Assembly: GCA_024710805.1 (NCBI GenBank)
Contig: JANJUB010000157.1
Span: forward strand, 1 to 54,342
Length of the DNA stretch: 54,342 bases
Origin: Fimbriimonadaceae bacterium
GTDB taxonomy: Bacteria > Armatimonadota > Fimbriimonadia > Fimbriimonadales > Fimbriimonadaceae
Direction: 5' to 3'
The position numbers were made by a program, and so were the translations under genes. Below the pieces are notes generated by a model that was not told the DNA's origin, did not search any database, and worked only from the letters and a program-made list of their open reading frames with translations. Positions 36,452 to 44,379 of this stretch are shown piece by piece (position 1 is the stretch's first letter; every line of letters begins with the position of its first letter).

Positions 36452-37231
36452 GTGAGCATGTCAACGTTCACGAAGATCCGCCTGCGGATTCGCCGACAGG
36501 CCGCGAAGGATGCGCCAGTCACGTGGGAGACGTTCGAGATTCCGTTCCGCGAGAAGCTGAACGTGATCTCGGCCCTGATGGAGATCCGCAAGGATCCGCG
36601 GACGGTCGATGGGAAACCCACGAAGCCGCCGGCGTGGGAAGCGGCGTGCCTCGAAGAAGTGTGCGGCTCGTGCACGATGAACGTGAACGGCATGATCCGC
36701 CAGGCATGTACCGCGTTGATCGAAGACGTCGGCCAGCCGAACGGCGATGTGTTCGAAGTCACCCTCGAGCCGATGACCAAGTTTCCGCTGGTTCGGGATC
36801 TGATCGTCGACCGCTCGAAGATGTTCGAGAATCTGAAGAAGATCAAGGGCTGGGTGCCGATCGATGGCTCGTACGACCTTGGCATGGCACCCCCGCAGGA
36901 CGACCAGATTCGGCAGATGCGCTATGCGCTGTCTCGCTGTATGACCTGCGGCTGCTGCCAAGAGGCGTGCCCGCAGGTGAATGACAAGTCCGAGTTCGTT
37001 GGCCCGGCCGCGGTCGCTCAGGCGCTGCTGTTCAACCTCCATCCCATCGGCAAAACGATGGAGAACGAGCGGCTGGAATACCTCTCATCTGAGGAAGGCA
37101 TCACGGGCTGCGGCAACGCCCAGAACTGCGTGAAGGTGTGCCCCAAGGGCGTGCCGCTTACCCAGGCGATCGCTCAGATCAACCGCGATACGACGATGTA
37201 CCGCTTGAAGAAGTGGGTGGGATTAGTCTAG
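36452..37231 (+). CDS. sdhB: Succinate dehydrogenase / fumarate reductase iron-sulfur subunit
   Basis: This 259-residue electron-transfer subunit of complex II has a [2Fe-2S] ferredoxin domain (about 1-115, CLEEVCGSCTMNVNG and a later Cys) and a bacterial-ferredoxin domain with CMTCGCCQEACP and CGNAQNCVKVCPKG carrying the [4Fe-4S] and [3Fe-4S] clusters. Length and Cys pattern resemble the Bacillus/Geobacter type (non-classical, CMTCGCC). The start is GTG 36452; ATG 36458 is the alternative and lies 9 nt after TAAACT. Genes for the flavoprotein (SdhA) and membrane anchor (SdhC) are not next to it, so it is a separated subunit. Confidence 0.92.
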   Translation: MSMSTFTKIRLRIRRQAAKDAPVTWETFEIPFREKLNVISALMEIRKDPRTVDGKPTKPPAWEAACLEEVCGSCTMNVNGMIRQACTALIEDVGQPNGDVFEVTLEPMTKFPLVRDLIVDRSKMFENLKKIKGWVPIDGSYDLGMAPPQDDQIRQMRYALSRCMTCGCCQEACPQVNDKSEFVGPAAVAQALLFNLHPIGKTMENERLEYLSSEEGITGCGNAQNCVKVCPKGVPLTQAIAQINRDTTMYRLKKWVGLV

Positions 37232-37323
37232 GAAGCACCCACCTCAGTTCGAGATTGCGCTGATCGATAGCTAAGACATGAGCGCGCGGATTCACCCCAT
37301 CCCTGTTCGCTGGCGCCCACAGT

Positions 37324-37399
37324 CCTTCCCCTGCAAAGGGAAGGTTCGGATCCTCCACTTGCAGGGGAGGAAGTTCGCGCTTGCGCGAACAGGTGGGGT
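37324..37399. repeat. Dispersed hairpin repeat, copy 2, with adjacent hairpin
   Basis: CCTTCCC (37324-37330) and GGGAAGG (37338-37344) form one perfect hairpin. From about 37351, CTCCACTTGCAGG.. leads to GTTCGCGC-TT-GCGCGAAC (37373-37390) and AGGTGGGGT, matching copy 1 at 33685-33738. The stem's end pair changes from C-G to G-C between copies, which keeps the fold. The element may act as a terminator between the convergent sdhB and pilin genes. Confidence 0.7.
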
Positions 37400-37424
37400 G
37401 GTCTCGGTGACCGAAGCTTAGGTC

Positions 37425-38003
37425 TCAGAGACGGTGGGCCTTGAGCGCAAACTCTTGCGACCACAAGGCGGTATTCGTGTCGAACCACCCGACATAGCCG
37501 TCGAGGCGAACCCCCAGATCGAGGACTTCCTCGCCGACTTGGCGGACCGGATTCCCCTCGCCGTCTAAGGCGAACCACTCTTTCATGACCCCCGTTCGCT
37601 TGCAGAAGAAGAAGGCACTGACGATCGGATCCACCTTGATGTCAAACGGGTACTTCGCAGGGTAGCGAGCTTCACCTCTGAGGAAACCGATGTTCCTCAT
37701 GTAGTTGTAATTCAGGTTTCCGGAACCACAACCAGGAAGTCGCTCCTTGACGCGGGTTGGCTCGATGGGTGCTTCGGGAAACTGTGCCTTCACAGCCCGC
37801 AACGAGATGGGATACCCATCGTCGTGGTCCTCCATATACAGGTTGATTGCGGTGCACAACTGCTGGAGTTCGGCACGGACGTGGGCTTCCAACCCGCGCT
37901 CCTTCGATGGGCGAAGAGCGAAAACCAGAATCGCCAGTAGCGTCCCCACGATTGCCGTCACGACGAGAATCTCAACGAGCGTGATTGCTCTCGACTTGTT
38001 CAC
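37425..38003 (-). CDS. Type II secretion/type IV pilin-like protein (pseudopilin)
   Basis: This 192-residue protein has a prepilin N-terminus SRA-ITLVEILVVTAIVGTLLAI, with the conserved Glu at position 5 of the mature chain; Ala stands where Gly usually precedes the cleavage site. The C-terminal part is globular. The GTG at 38003 is preceded by AAGGAG at 5 nt, which decides it over a longer frame. It is a lone gene: no prepilin peptidase or assembly ATPase is nearby. Such DUF1559-like or GspG-like single pilins are frequent in this kind of genome. Confidence 0.82.
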   Translation of the reverse strand: MNKSRAITLVEILVVTAIVGTLLAILVFALRPSKERGLEAHVRAELQQLCTAINLYMEDHDDGYPISLRAVKAQFPEAPIEPTRVKERLPGCGSGNLNYNYMRNIGFLRGEARYPAKYPFDIKVDPIVSAFFFCKRTGVMKEWFALDGEGNPVRQVGEEVLDLGVRLDGYVGWFDTNTALWSQEFALKAHRL

Positions 38004-38150
38004 TTGTTCTCCTTGCCGACACTGAGTGTTGCCGACGGTCTGCCTTCGGACGAGCTCCGGCGTCATTCCTGTAGGTACAGGATATCATGGGATCCTCCGA
38101 AATGAGCAGGATGTTCTTGAGGCAGGGGACATGAAACAGCCATGGACTCG

Positions 38151-38178
38151 TTGACGTCAAAATGAGTCAGAGTAAACT
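38151..38178 (+). promoter_or_regulatory. Promoter upstream of DsbD alpha-like gene
   Basis: TTGACG (38151-38156), a 16-bp spacer and TAAACT (38173-38178) form a promoter-like pair. The transcript would start near 38185 and carry a leader of about 65 nt before the ATG at 38250. Confidence 0.4.
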
Positions 38179-38249
38179 CCGGCTGGTACGCCCGCCAAGA
38201 TGCCTGTCTATGTCTCGATTGGCGCATGGACGCTGCTCAGAACGGTTAG

Positions 38250-38684
38250 ATGAACATGACGACACTCCTCGCACTCGCTGTAATGGCCGTCCAAGAGCCG
38301 GCCGAGTTCAAGATCGAACTCCCGAAGATGGTCAAGCCCGGTGCGGTGGTTAAAGCGAAAGCCCACGTAACCTTCGTCGATGGCTGGCATGGCTATCAGA
38401 ATCCGCCGTCCGATCCTTACCAGAACCCGGTGACACTGAAGCTGGACACCAAGGGCTATAAGCTCACGAAGGTGACCTACCCGAAGGGCGTCATGAAGGA
38501 CTTCGGCGGCACGCCGACCGCGGTGTACGAAGGCACTGTGACGATCTTGTTCGAGTTTGTCGCTCCGAAGAAAGTGGGCTCGCATCCCCTGGCGTTCACG
38601 GTCGACTACCAGCAGTGCAACGATTCGACCTGCCTGCCGCCCGCCGATACCAAGGCCAAGGCCACGTTGGTCGTCAAGAAGTGA
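38250..38684 (+). CDS. Exported DsbD alpha-like (disulfide corrector) domain protein
   Basis: This 144-residue single-domain protein has signal-like [17 protein letters not shown] and an immunoglobulin-like fold with [27 protein letters not shown] and ending [23 protein letters not shown]. The C-x5-C pair after YQ matches the N-terminal domain of DsbD (pfam DsbC/DsbD_N), which passes electrons from the cell to periplasmic thiol proteins. Here the membrane and thioredoxin domains of DsbD are absent, so it must work with a separate partner or have another role. Its stop overlaps kdsA's GTG by 4 bp. Confidence 0.82.
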   Translation: MNMTTLLALAVMAVQEPAEFKIELPKMVKPGAVVKAKAHVTFVDGWHGYQNPPSDPYQNPVTLKLDTKGYKLTKVTYPKGVMKDFGGTPTAVYEGTVTILFEFVAPKKVGSHPLAFTVDYQQCNDSTCLPPADTKAKATLVVKK

Positions 38685-39493
38685 CGACGTTCCACGCAGG
38701 AGACGTGGAGTTCGGGGGGGACCGCCTCGCGATCATCGCTGGCCCCTGCCTTGCCGAGTCGCGCGATCTCTGCTTTGAAGTTGCCGAGGGCGTTAAGGCC
38801 CTGTGCGCAAAGTACGGCTTCGGCTATGTGTTCAAGGCTTCGTTTGACAAAGCCAACCGCACGTCGGTGAACACCACGCGCGGCGCAGGGATGGAAGCCG
38901 GTCTCGCCATCTTGTCCGAGATCAAAGATCGGCTCGGTCTACCGGTCACGACCGACGTCCACCTCCCCGATCAGGCGGCTCCCGTAGCCGACGTGTGCGA
39001 CATTCTGCAGGTCCCCGCATTCCTTTGCCGCCAGAGCGACCTGCTCGAAGCTTGCGCTCAGACCGGCCGTCCGGTGAATGTGAAGAAGGGTCAGTTCCTT
39101 GCGCCGTGGGATGCCAAGAACATCGTCGACAAGCTGCAGTCGTTCGACGCCAAGGGTGTCATGCTGACTGAGCGAGGCACATCGTTCGGTTACAACGCGC
39201 TTGTGGTCGATATGCCCGGCTTGGAAGTCATGCGCAGCTTCGGGGTGCCGGTGTGCTTCGATGCCACCCACTCTGCCCAGCGCCCCGGCGGTCAAGGAGC
39301 GTCGTCCGGCGGCAATCGCGACAGCATTCCCGCGCTCACCCGAGCCGCGGTTGCGGTCGGCGTCGATGCGCTGTTCCTCGAGATCCACCCCAACCCCGCG
39401 CAGGCGCTGTCCGACTCCGCAACCCAGTGGCCGCTCGACCGCGCTGAAGAGCTGTTCGAGCAGATCGCCCGCATCCGCACCGCAACGCGATAG
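38681..39493 (+). CDS. kdsA: 3-deoxy-8-phosphooctulonate synthase (KDO-8-P synthase)
   Basis: This 270-residue TIM-barrel enzyme joins arabinose 5-phosphate and phosphoenolpyruvate to make KDO-8-P for lipopolysaccharide. Motifs: [79 protein letters not shown] and [13 protein letters not shown]. The Cys in IAGPC marks the metal-dependent class, while the class-defining later position is not resolved here. The start is GTG at 38681, coupled to the upstream stop. Presence of this gene implies an outer membrane with KDO-containing LPS. Confidence 0.94.
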   Translation: MTTFHAGDVEFGGDRLAIIAGPCLAESRDLCFEVAEGVKALCAKYGFGYVFKASFDKANRTSVNTTRGAGMEAGLAILSEIKDRLGLPVTTDVHLPDQAAPVADVCDILQVPAFLCRQSDLLEACAQTGRPVNVKKGQFLAPWDAKNIVDKLQSFDAKGVMLTERGTSFGYNALVVDMPGLEVMRSFGVPVCFDATHSAQRPGGQGASSGGNRDSIPALTRAAVAVGVDALFLEIHPNPAQALSDSATQWPLDRAEELFEQIARIRTATR

Positions 39494-39494
39494 A

Positions 39495-40520
39495 ATGCAG
39501 GCTATGGAGGTTCCGCCCGCGCGCGTCTGGACCCGCCGCGGCGTCGTGGCGGCCCTGGTCGGCTTCGTGGCGCTGATGGCGATCCTCCACATGGGGATCG
39601 GCACGATCTACCTGACTCCCCTCCAGATTCTCGAATCGCTCTTTCAGCGCGACGACTCGATGCACAGCCACGTTGTCTGGGCACTCCGTCTGCCGAGAGT
39701 TCTCGCTTGTATCTGCGCGGGTGCGCTGTTGGGGATGACGGGGGCGGCTTTTCAGGCGCTGTTCCGCAACCCGCTGGCCGACCCCTACGTGGTCGGCGTT
39801 TCCTCCGGCGCGGCGGTTGGCGGCGCGCTCGGGATTGTTCTCGGGGTCGGCGCGGGGTGGACAGGTTGGCTGCTCGGGCTCGGTCCACTCGTGATGGGTA
39901 CGGCGGGAGGCTTGGGAGCCTTAGCCCTCGTTGTCAGCCTCAGCATTCGACGCGGCATCCTCGACCCCAACGCGCTCCTTCTGACGGGTGTGGTGCTGAG
40001 TGCCTTGCTGTCGTCGGTGTTGTCGCTCATTCTGTTGTGGAGCGGGTACGACACCAATGTGGTGTTGGGGTGGCTGCTCGGGCACATGTCTCCCGCCCAC
40101 TGGAACCGCGTGACGACGATGGGGACGGTGCTGTTGATCACGGCCCCGCTGATGCTGAGCTTCGGCAAGCAGTTGAACGTGCTGGCGATCGGCGACGAGA
40201 CCGCCCAACGCTTGGGGGTCGATCCGCATCGCAACCGCCCGCTCATCTTGCTCATTGGTTCGGTCATGGTCGCGGTGACGGTGGGTTCGATTGGGATTGT
40301 CGGCTTCCTCGGGCTGGTCGCGCCACACATCTCGCGACGGTTGCTCGGCGTGGACTGGCGGTACTCGATGCTCGGTGCAGGGCTGGTGGGCTCGGCGTTG
40401 TTGTGCGGTGCGGACTTGCTCGCCCAGCGTATCGTCGCCAATGCGGAAGTGCCGGTGGGCATCGTTACGGCAGTCATTGGTGCGCCCTTCCTCATCGCGC
40501 TCATGCGCCGCAAGGACTGA
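39495..40520 (+). CDS. FecCD/BtuC-family ABC transporter permease
   Basis: This 341-residue membrane permease has about 9-10 helices. Family features are LRLPRVLACICAGALLGMTGAAFQALFRNPLADPYVVGVSSGAAVGG, LLGHMSPAHW, and the ATPase-contact segment GSIGIVGFLGLVAPHISRRLLG. It imports iron-siderophore, heme or cobalamin with a separate binding protein and ATPase. Neither partner gene is adjacent, so the system is split or this permease is shared. ATG 39495 is used; 39504 is possible. It begins 1 bp after the kdsA stop. Confidence 0.9.
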   Translation: MQAMEVPPARVWTRRGVVAALVGFVALMAILHMGIGTIYLTPLQILESLFQRDDSMHSHVVWALRLPRVLACICAGALLGMTGAAFQALFRNPLADPYVVGVSSGAAVGGALGIVLGVGAGWTGWLLGLGPLVMGTAGGLGALALVVSLSIRRGILDPNALLLTGVVLSALLSSVLSLILLWSGYDTNVVLGWLLGHMSPAHWNRVTTMGTVLLITAPLMLSFGKQLNVLAIGDETAQRLGVDPHRNRPLILLIGSVMVAVTVGSIGIVGFLGLVAPHISRRLLGVDWRYSMLGAGLVGSALLCGADLLAQRIVANAEVPVGIVTAVIGAPFLIALMRRKD

Positions 40521-40586
40521 CGTCCTGATTTGTGCGGGGTCGCTAAATCACCCGTGTGCCCCCTACCGTCACGCGAAAACCGTCGC

Positions 40587-40592
40587 TATACT
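40587..40592 (+). promoter_or_regulatory. -10 element (TATACT) before LVIVD-repeat protein
   Basis: TATACT lies 21 nt before the ATG at 40614 and fits a conventional promoter with a short leader. Confidence 0.35.
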
Positions 40593-40613
40593 GAAGTCGG
40601 CTCGGGGTCCCTT

Positions 40614-42152
40614 ATGAGAAAGCTGCTCGTCTGCGCGTTGGTTGTGCTGTCTGGATTGTCCCTCGCTCAATACCCTCGAAACGGGGTTCGCTTGCTCAGC
40701 CACGTAGACCTTGACCAGTTCCCGGGTTCGCCGACTTCAGGAGCGGCCATCTACGGCTACACCTCGCCCTCGGGCCGGGAGTACGCGACGATGGGAGTTC
40801 GGAACGGCACGGCTATCGTCGAAGTCACGAACCCTTCCGTCCCGATCATCCGTGCGCACATCCCGGGTCCAAGCAGTCTCTGGCACGAGAATGTGGTGCT
40901 AGGCGACTTCTGCTACTCGGTGACGGAAGGGGGCGGAGGCATTCAGATCATCGATCTGCGCAACATCGACCTCGGTGTAGCCACGCTCGTTGCTACGTAC
41001 GCGGGAAACGGTCTCGACAACGTCCACACAATCCAAGCCGACCCGACCACCAACCGCCTGTTTGTCAATGGTTCGAACCGTGGCTTCGTGGTCCTGGATG
41101 CCACCAATCCCACCGCGCTCGTCGAGATCGGCCGCTGGACCACCAAGTACGTTCACGATTGCGTGATCCGCAACTATACCAGTGGCCCTTATGCGGGCAA
41201 GCAGATCGGCTTCTTCTTCTGTGGGGTTTCCGGCCTCTACATTGTGGACATCTCCAATCCGGGAACGATGGTCGATCGGGGATCCCTCAACTACTATCCG
41301 CAAGCCCAGGTGAACTTCTATTGCCACAGTGGCGCTTTGACTCCTGATGGCCGCTACCTGATGTTGAACGACGAGCTCGATGAATACCGAAGCTTGACGT
41401 CTTCCTGCACGACCCTCGTGGTGGATGTGGCCAATCTCGACGCGCCGACGGTGGCTCAGCGGTTCACCAGCGGTATCAATACCATCGACCACAACTCTCA
41501 TCTGCGCAACGGCTTCCTCTACCTCTCGGCCTACAAGGCGGGGATGCGGGTTTACAACGCCGCAAACCCTCTCGCTCTGAGCGAAGTCGGCTTTTTCGAT
41601 TCCTACCCGGCGAGCACGAACTCGAACTCGTTTGATGGCAACTGGGGGGTTTACGCAGGATTCGCCAGCGGCAATGTCGTCATCTCAGACATCAACTCCG
41701 GGCTGTTCGTTCTGGACGCGAGCGAAGCGATTGGCGGGGGAGCTCCTCTCACCGGCTTGGTCTCGGCGTATGGCACGGTCGTGGGCACGATTGCCGACCT
41801 CCGGTACGCAGATGATCGGCGCCTGCAGATCACGCGGACGGGTCGCTACGATTTCACGGTGCTCGCTGAAACCTCGAAGTCCACTCGAAACCTCGTCGAC
41901 CTTTCCGTCAAGGGCAAGGGCACCGGCCGGTTCGATGTCCTGCTGAAGAACAAGACCACCGGCCAGTTCGATCTGGTTGGGGCCCTGGGTCTTACGCAGC
42001 TGGAGCGAACGGTGAACTTCCCGAACCTCGCCGCCGCCAACTACATCACGAGTTCTGGACAGATCGAGGTGCGCCTAAGGTCCCAGGGCAACCCTGCGGC
42101 GAGCGCCGTAGTATTAGACTTGGACATGGTGCGTGCCACCTTCCACAACTAG
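40614..42152 (+). CDS. Exported LVIVD-repeat/choice-of-anchor-B type protein
   Basis: This 512-residue secreted protein has a signal peptide (MRKLLVCALVVLSGLSLAQ) and a beta-propeller of LVIVD-type repeats (ATMGVRNGTAIVEVTNPSVP, GGIQIIDLRNIDL, GFVVLDATNPTALVEIGRW, GLYIVDISNPGTMVD, GMRVYNAANPLALSEVGFF). The pattern matches the choice-of-anchor-B family seen on surface proteins. The last 100 residues form a strand-rich domain (TIADLRYADDRRLQITRTG, DLSVKGKGTGRFDVLL). No catalytic motif is visible. Confidence 0.82.
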   Translation: MRKLLVCALVVLSGLSLAQYPRNGVRLLSHVDLDQFPGSPTSGAAIYGYTSPSGREYATMGVRNGTAIVEVTNPSVPIIRAHIPGPSSLWHENVVLGDFCYSVTEGGGGIQIIDLRNIDLGVATLVATYAGNGLDNVHTIQADPTTNRLFVNGSNRGFVVLDATNPTALVEIGRWTTKYVHDCVIRNYTSGPYAGKQIGFFFCGVSGLYIVDISNPGTMVDRGSLNYYPQAQVNFYCHSGALTPDGRYLMLNDELDEYRSLTSSCTTLVVDVANLDAPTVAQRFTSGINTIDHNSHLRNGFLYLSAYKAGMRVYNAANPLALSEVGFFDSYPASTNSNSFDGNWGVYAGFASGNVVISDINSGLFVLDASEAIGGGAPLTGLVSAYGTVVGTIADLRYADDRRLQITRTGRYDFTVLAETSKSTRNLVDLSVKGKGTGRFDVLLKNKTTGQFDLVGALGLTQLERTVNFPNLAAANYITSSGQIEVRLRSQGNPAASAVVLDLDMVRATFHN

Positions 42153-42154
42153 AC

Positions 42155-44305
42155 ATGAGCATCTCGGCGATCGTTAGCCTCTTTCTGATTGGACAGAGTC
42201 CGCTCCCGGACACGCCAGTCACCTTCTCGACCGGAGGTGCGACGGCTGCCGCCACAGTTGCCGCACTTGCCAAGGAGGCGAATGTGTCCTTGGCGGTCTC
42301 GGCAGCGATGCGTGGTGAGATCCTCGTGATTCATGCCGACCAGGTGCCTCTTGGCGAACTGCTGAAACGTGTGGCGACCGTTACGGAGGGTACTTGGGAG
42401 TCGTCCGGCAACAGCTGGACCTTGATTCCCAATCGTGCCGCCCGCGAGACCGCGCGGGCAAAGCGTCGAACCGAGCGGATGAAGAAGCTGCGGGCGGAAA
42501 TCGCGCGTCAGTTGAAGCCGCCGACCAAGCCCGATCAAATCACGGAAGTTGCTCTCCCATCGTTCGCTTTCGGCGGCAGCAGCATGCGCGTGGCCCAACT
42601 GGTCAGCCCGCTCGATCTGGCTACGCTGGCGGACCTGCCCGAGTCGGGCCGCATCGTCTACTCGTCTGCACCCACTCGAATGCAGCGTGCCTTTACTCCC
42701 AATGCCCGGCTGATCCAGGACATGATTGCTGAGCACAACAAGTCGGCGAAGGCCCAAGGAGAGCAGGTCGTTGGCGACAACGACGCCGATACGGAGCGGG
42801 CGATGGCGTGGATGAGGCGAATGGGACTGGATCGGCGCGCGAAGGTCATCACCGAGCCGCCGGCCAAGGTTCTTCTGGCGGTGCAAAACGGCGGCATGCT
42901 GGGTGACGCCATGATCCAGGCTCAGGTCAAAGTGTACGATCGCGAGGGCAACGTCTTGCTGACCGAGTCGTCGACCTTCATGATCGAGGATGTTCTCGGC
43001 AGCTTCGGCGGCGACGATGAGCCCGAAGAAAACCCGAAGCCGGCTCCCAAGGACGACAGTCCGAAGATCGAGCTGACTCCGATCGGACGTGAGTTTTCCA
43101 AGATGATGGTCGGCATGAGTCAGGCCTTCATGGGTTCGCCGGTTAAGCCGTCGGATGAACTGAAGCGTGTCGCCAGCCGTCCGCAGGAGTATGAGCCGCT
43201 TGGGTTCCTCGTTGGGGATTATCTGATTCAAGCGGTCAAGTACCGCAAGCAAACTCTGGTCGCTAACCTTCCGGACGATGCGGTCGAGAACTCAGACGCG
43301 CTGAACGAAAGCACGACGATCAACCAGTTCCTGAAGCGGCTCGAGACCCGTTCGCAGTTCGTCGAGACGACCGAGGCTGGCTTCTGGACGCTTGCGCCAG
43401 CGGACGGCGAGCGCTCACGAGCGGATCGCGTCGATCGGGTGGCGCTGGGGGCCTTGTTGGCAAGCGCCGACCCTGGTGGCTCGATTCCGCTCGTTAAGAT
43501 GGCCGAGTTTGCCGCCCGGTCGCCGAAGTTCGGGATGCGCAATCCGCTGCCGATGTTCGCGGCGCTCCTGGTCGCGCCGAGCATCCTTCGCATGGGCCTC
43601 GAACCGAAGGGCTGGGATGCCCTCGCGTTGTACGGTTCCTTGGCCCCCGCCCAGCGGATGGACTTGGAACGAGGCTCGAGGATTCCCTTCGCAACCATGA
43701 CGCCCGCCCAGTTGGTTTTCGCGAACCGAATGGTGTACGGAGCCGATCCTCAAATCCAAACGACTCCGGACGCATTTGGTGAAGGCGATCTCGGTGGCTT
43801 CATGGGAATGATGATGCAGGGTTTCATGTCCGGTGGCGGGGATAAGGACTTCCGCGAGGAACCGACCGAAGTCGCCCCCAATGGTCTGCAAAACGCGGGC
43901 TTCTTGAGTGCCAAGGTCGCCAACGACTATGTCTTCCAGCCGCAGGGCGCAAATCCGCTGCTGAGCATGATGGGGATGGCCGGTGCCGAAGAAGTCGCGA
44001 TGATGACAATGTTCAAGGATGCGGCGGGGGCCGAGGTCGGGGCCTTCATGCCCGATCTGAAGGAGTTCAAGCTGGGCACGCGAAAGACGATTCGCTTGAG
44101 CCTTCAGCTTGCCCCGGAGGCTGCCGTTCGCAATACGCTTAACGACGACCGGCTGCCCGCCGACGCGCCTACCTACACGCTGGACAACGCCCCGGCCGAA
44201 GTCAAGGCACGTCTCGACAAGGCGCGGGAGGCCCTCAAAAAGCTCGATATCCCGTTCCTGGATCCCGGTATCTTCCAGCGACGCTCAGTCCCGCCGAGTT
44301 CCTGA
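42155..44305 (+). CDS. Exported protein of unknown function with STN-like N-terminus
   Basis: This 716-residue protein has a signal-like MSISAIVSLFLIGQ without basic residues. Residues about 25-90 (TAAATVAALAKEANVSLAVSAAMRGEILVIHADQVPLGELLKRVA) resemble a secretin/TonB short N-terminal (STN) domain. The rest is strand and helix with a charged linker near 290-310 and a Met- and Gly-rich stretch near 550-610 (GGFMGMMMQGFMSGGGD, SMMGMAG). Function unknown. It starts 2 bp after the LVIVD gene stop and is probably its operon partner. Confidence 0.72.
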   Translation: MSISAIVSLFLIGQSPLPDTPVTFSTGGATAAATVAALAKEANVSLAVSAAMRGEILVIHADQVPLGELLKRVATVTEGTWESSGNSWTLIPNRAARETARAKRRTERMKKLRAEIARQLKPPTKPDQITEVALPSFAFGGSSMRVAQLVSPLDLATLADLPESGRIVYSSAPTRMQRAFTPNARLIQDMIAEHNKSAKAQGEQVVGDNDADTERAMAWMRRMGLDRRAKVITEPPAKVLLAVQNGGMLGDAMIQAQVKVYDREGNVLLTESSTFMIEDVLGSFGGDDEPEENPKPAPKDDSPKIELTPIGREFSKMMVGMSQAFMGSPVKPSDELKRVASRPQEYEPLGFLVGDYLIQAVKYRKQTLVANLPDDAVENSDALNESTTINQFLKRLETRSQFVETTEAGFWTLAPADGERSRADRVDRVALGALLASADPGGSIPLVKMAEFAARSPKFGMRNPLPMFAALLVAPSILRMGLEPKGWDALALYGSLAPAQRMDLERGSRIPFATMTPAQLVFANRMVYGADPQIQTTPDAFGEGDLGGFMGMMMQGFMSGGGDKDFREEPTEVAPNGLQNAGFLSAKVANDYVFQPQGANPLLSMMGMAGAEEVAMMTMFKDAAGAEVGAFMPDLKEFKLGTRKTIRLSLQLAPEAAVRNTLNDDRLPADAPTYTLDNAPAEVKARLDKAREALKKLDIPFLDPGIFQRRSVPPSS

Positions 44306-44320
44306 TCCCTGCTACGCATA

Positions 44321-44368
44321 CGGTGCTGTTCGGAGTAGGAACGAGGAACAGGTGTCCAAAAGGCACCG
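44321..44368 (+). promoter_or_regulatory. Structured leader with alternative hairpins
   Basis: CGGTGC (44321-44326) can pair with GCACCG (44363-44368), enclosing CTGTTC/GAACAG (44326-44331 with 44346-44351). A mutually exclusive hairpin GGTG-T-CC (44351-44357) with GGCACC (44362-44367) is also possible. The layout before an ATG at 44380 could be regulatory, but I cannot assign it to a known riboswitch class. Confidence 0.3.
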
Positions 44369-44379
44369 GGGAAACGCCT

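Noticed and set aside
38162-38353. 63-codon frame upstream of the DsbD alpha-like gene
   Set aside because: It overlaps the promoter and the real gene in another phase and has shadow-like Arg-rich composition.
44306-44379. Known riboswitch classes for this leader
   Set aside because: Key conserved cores (cobalamin GCCACTG-type box, c-di-GMP, fluoride pseudoknot, yybP-ykoY loop) are not present; reported only as an unclassified structured leader.
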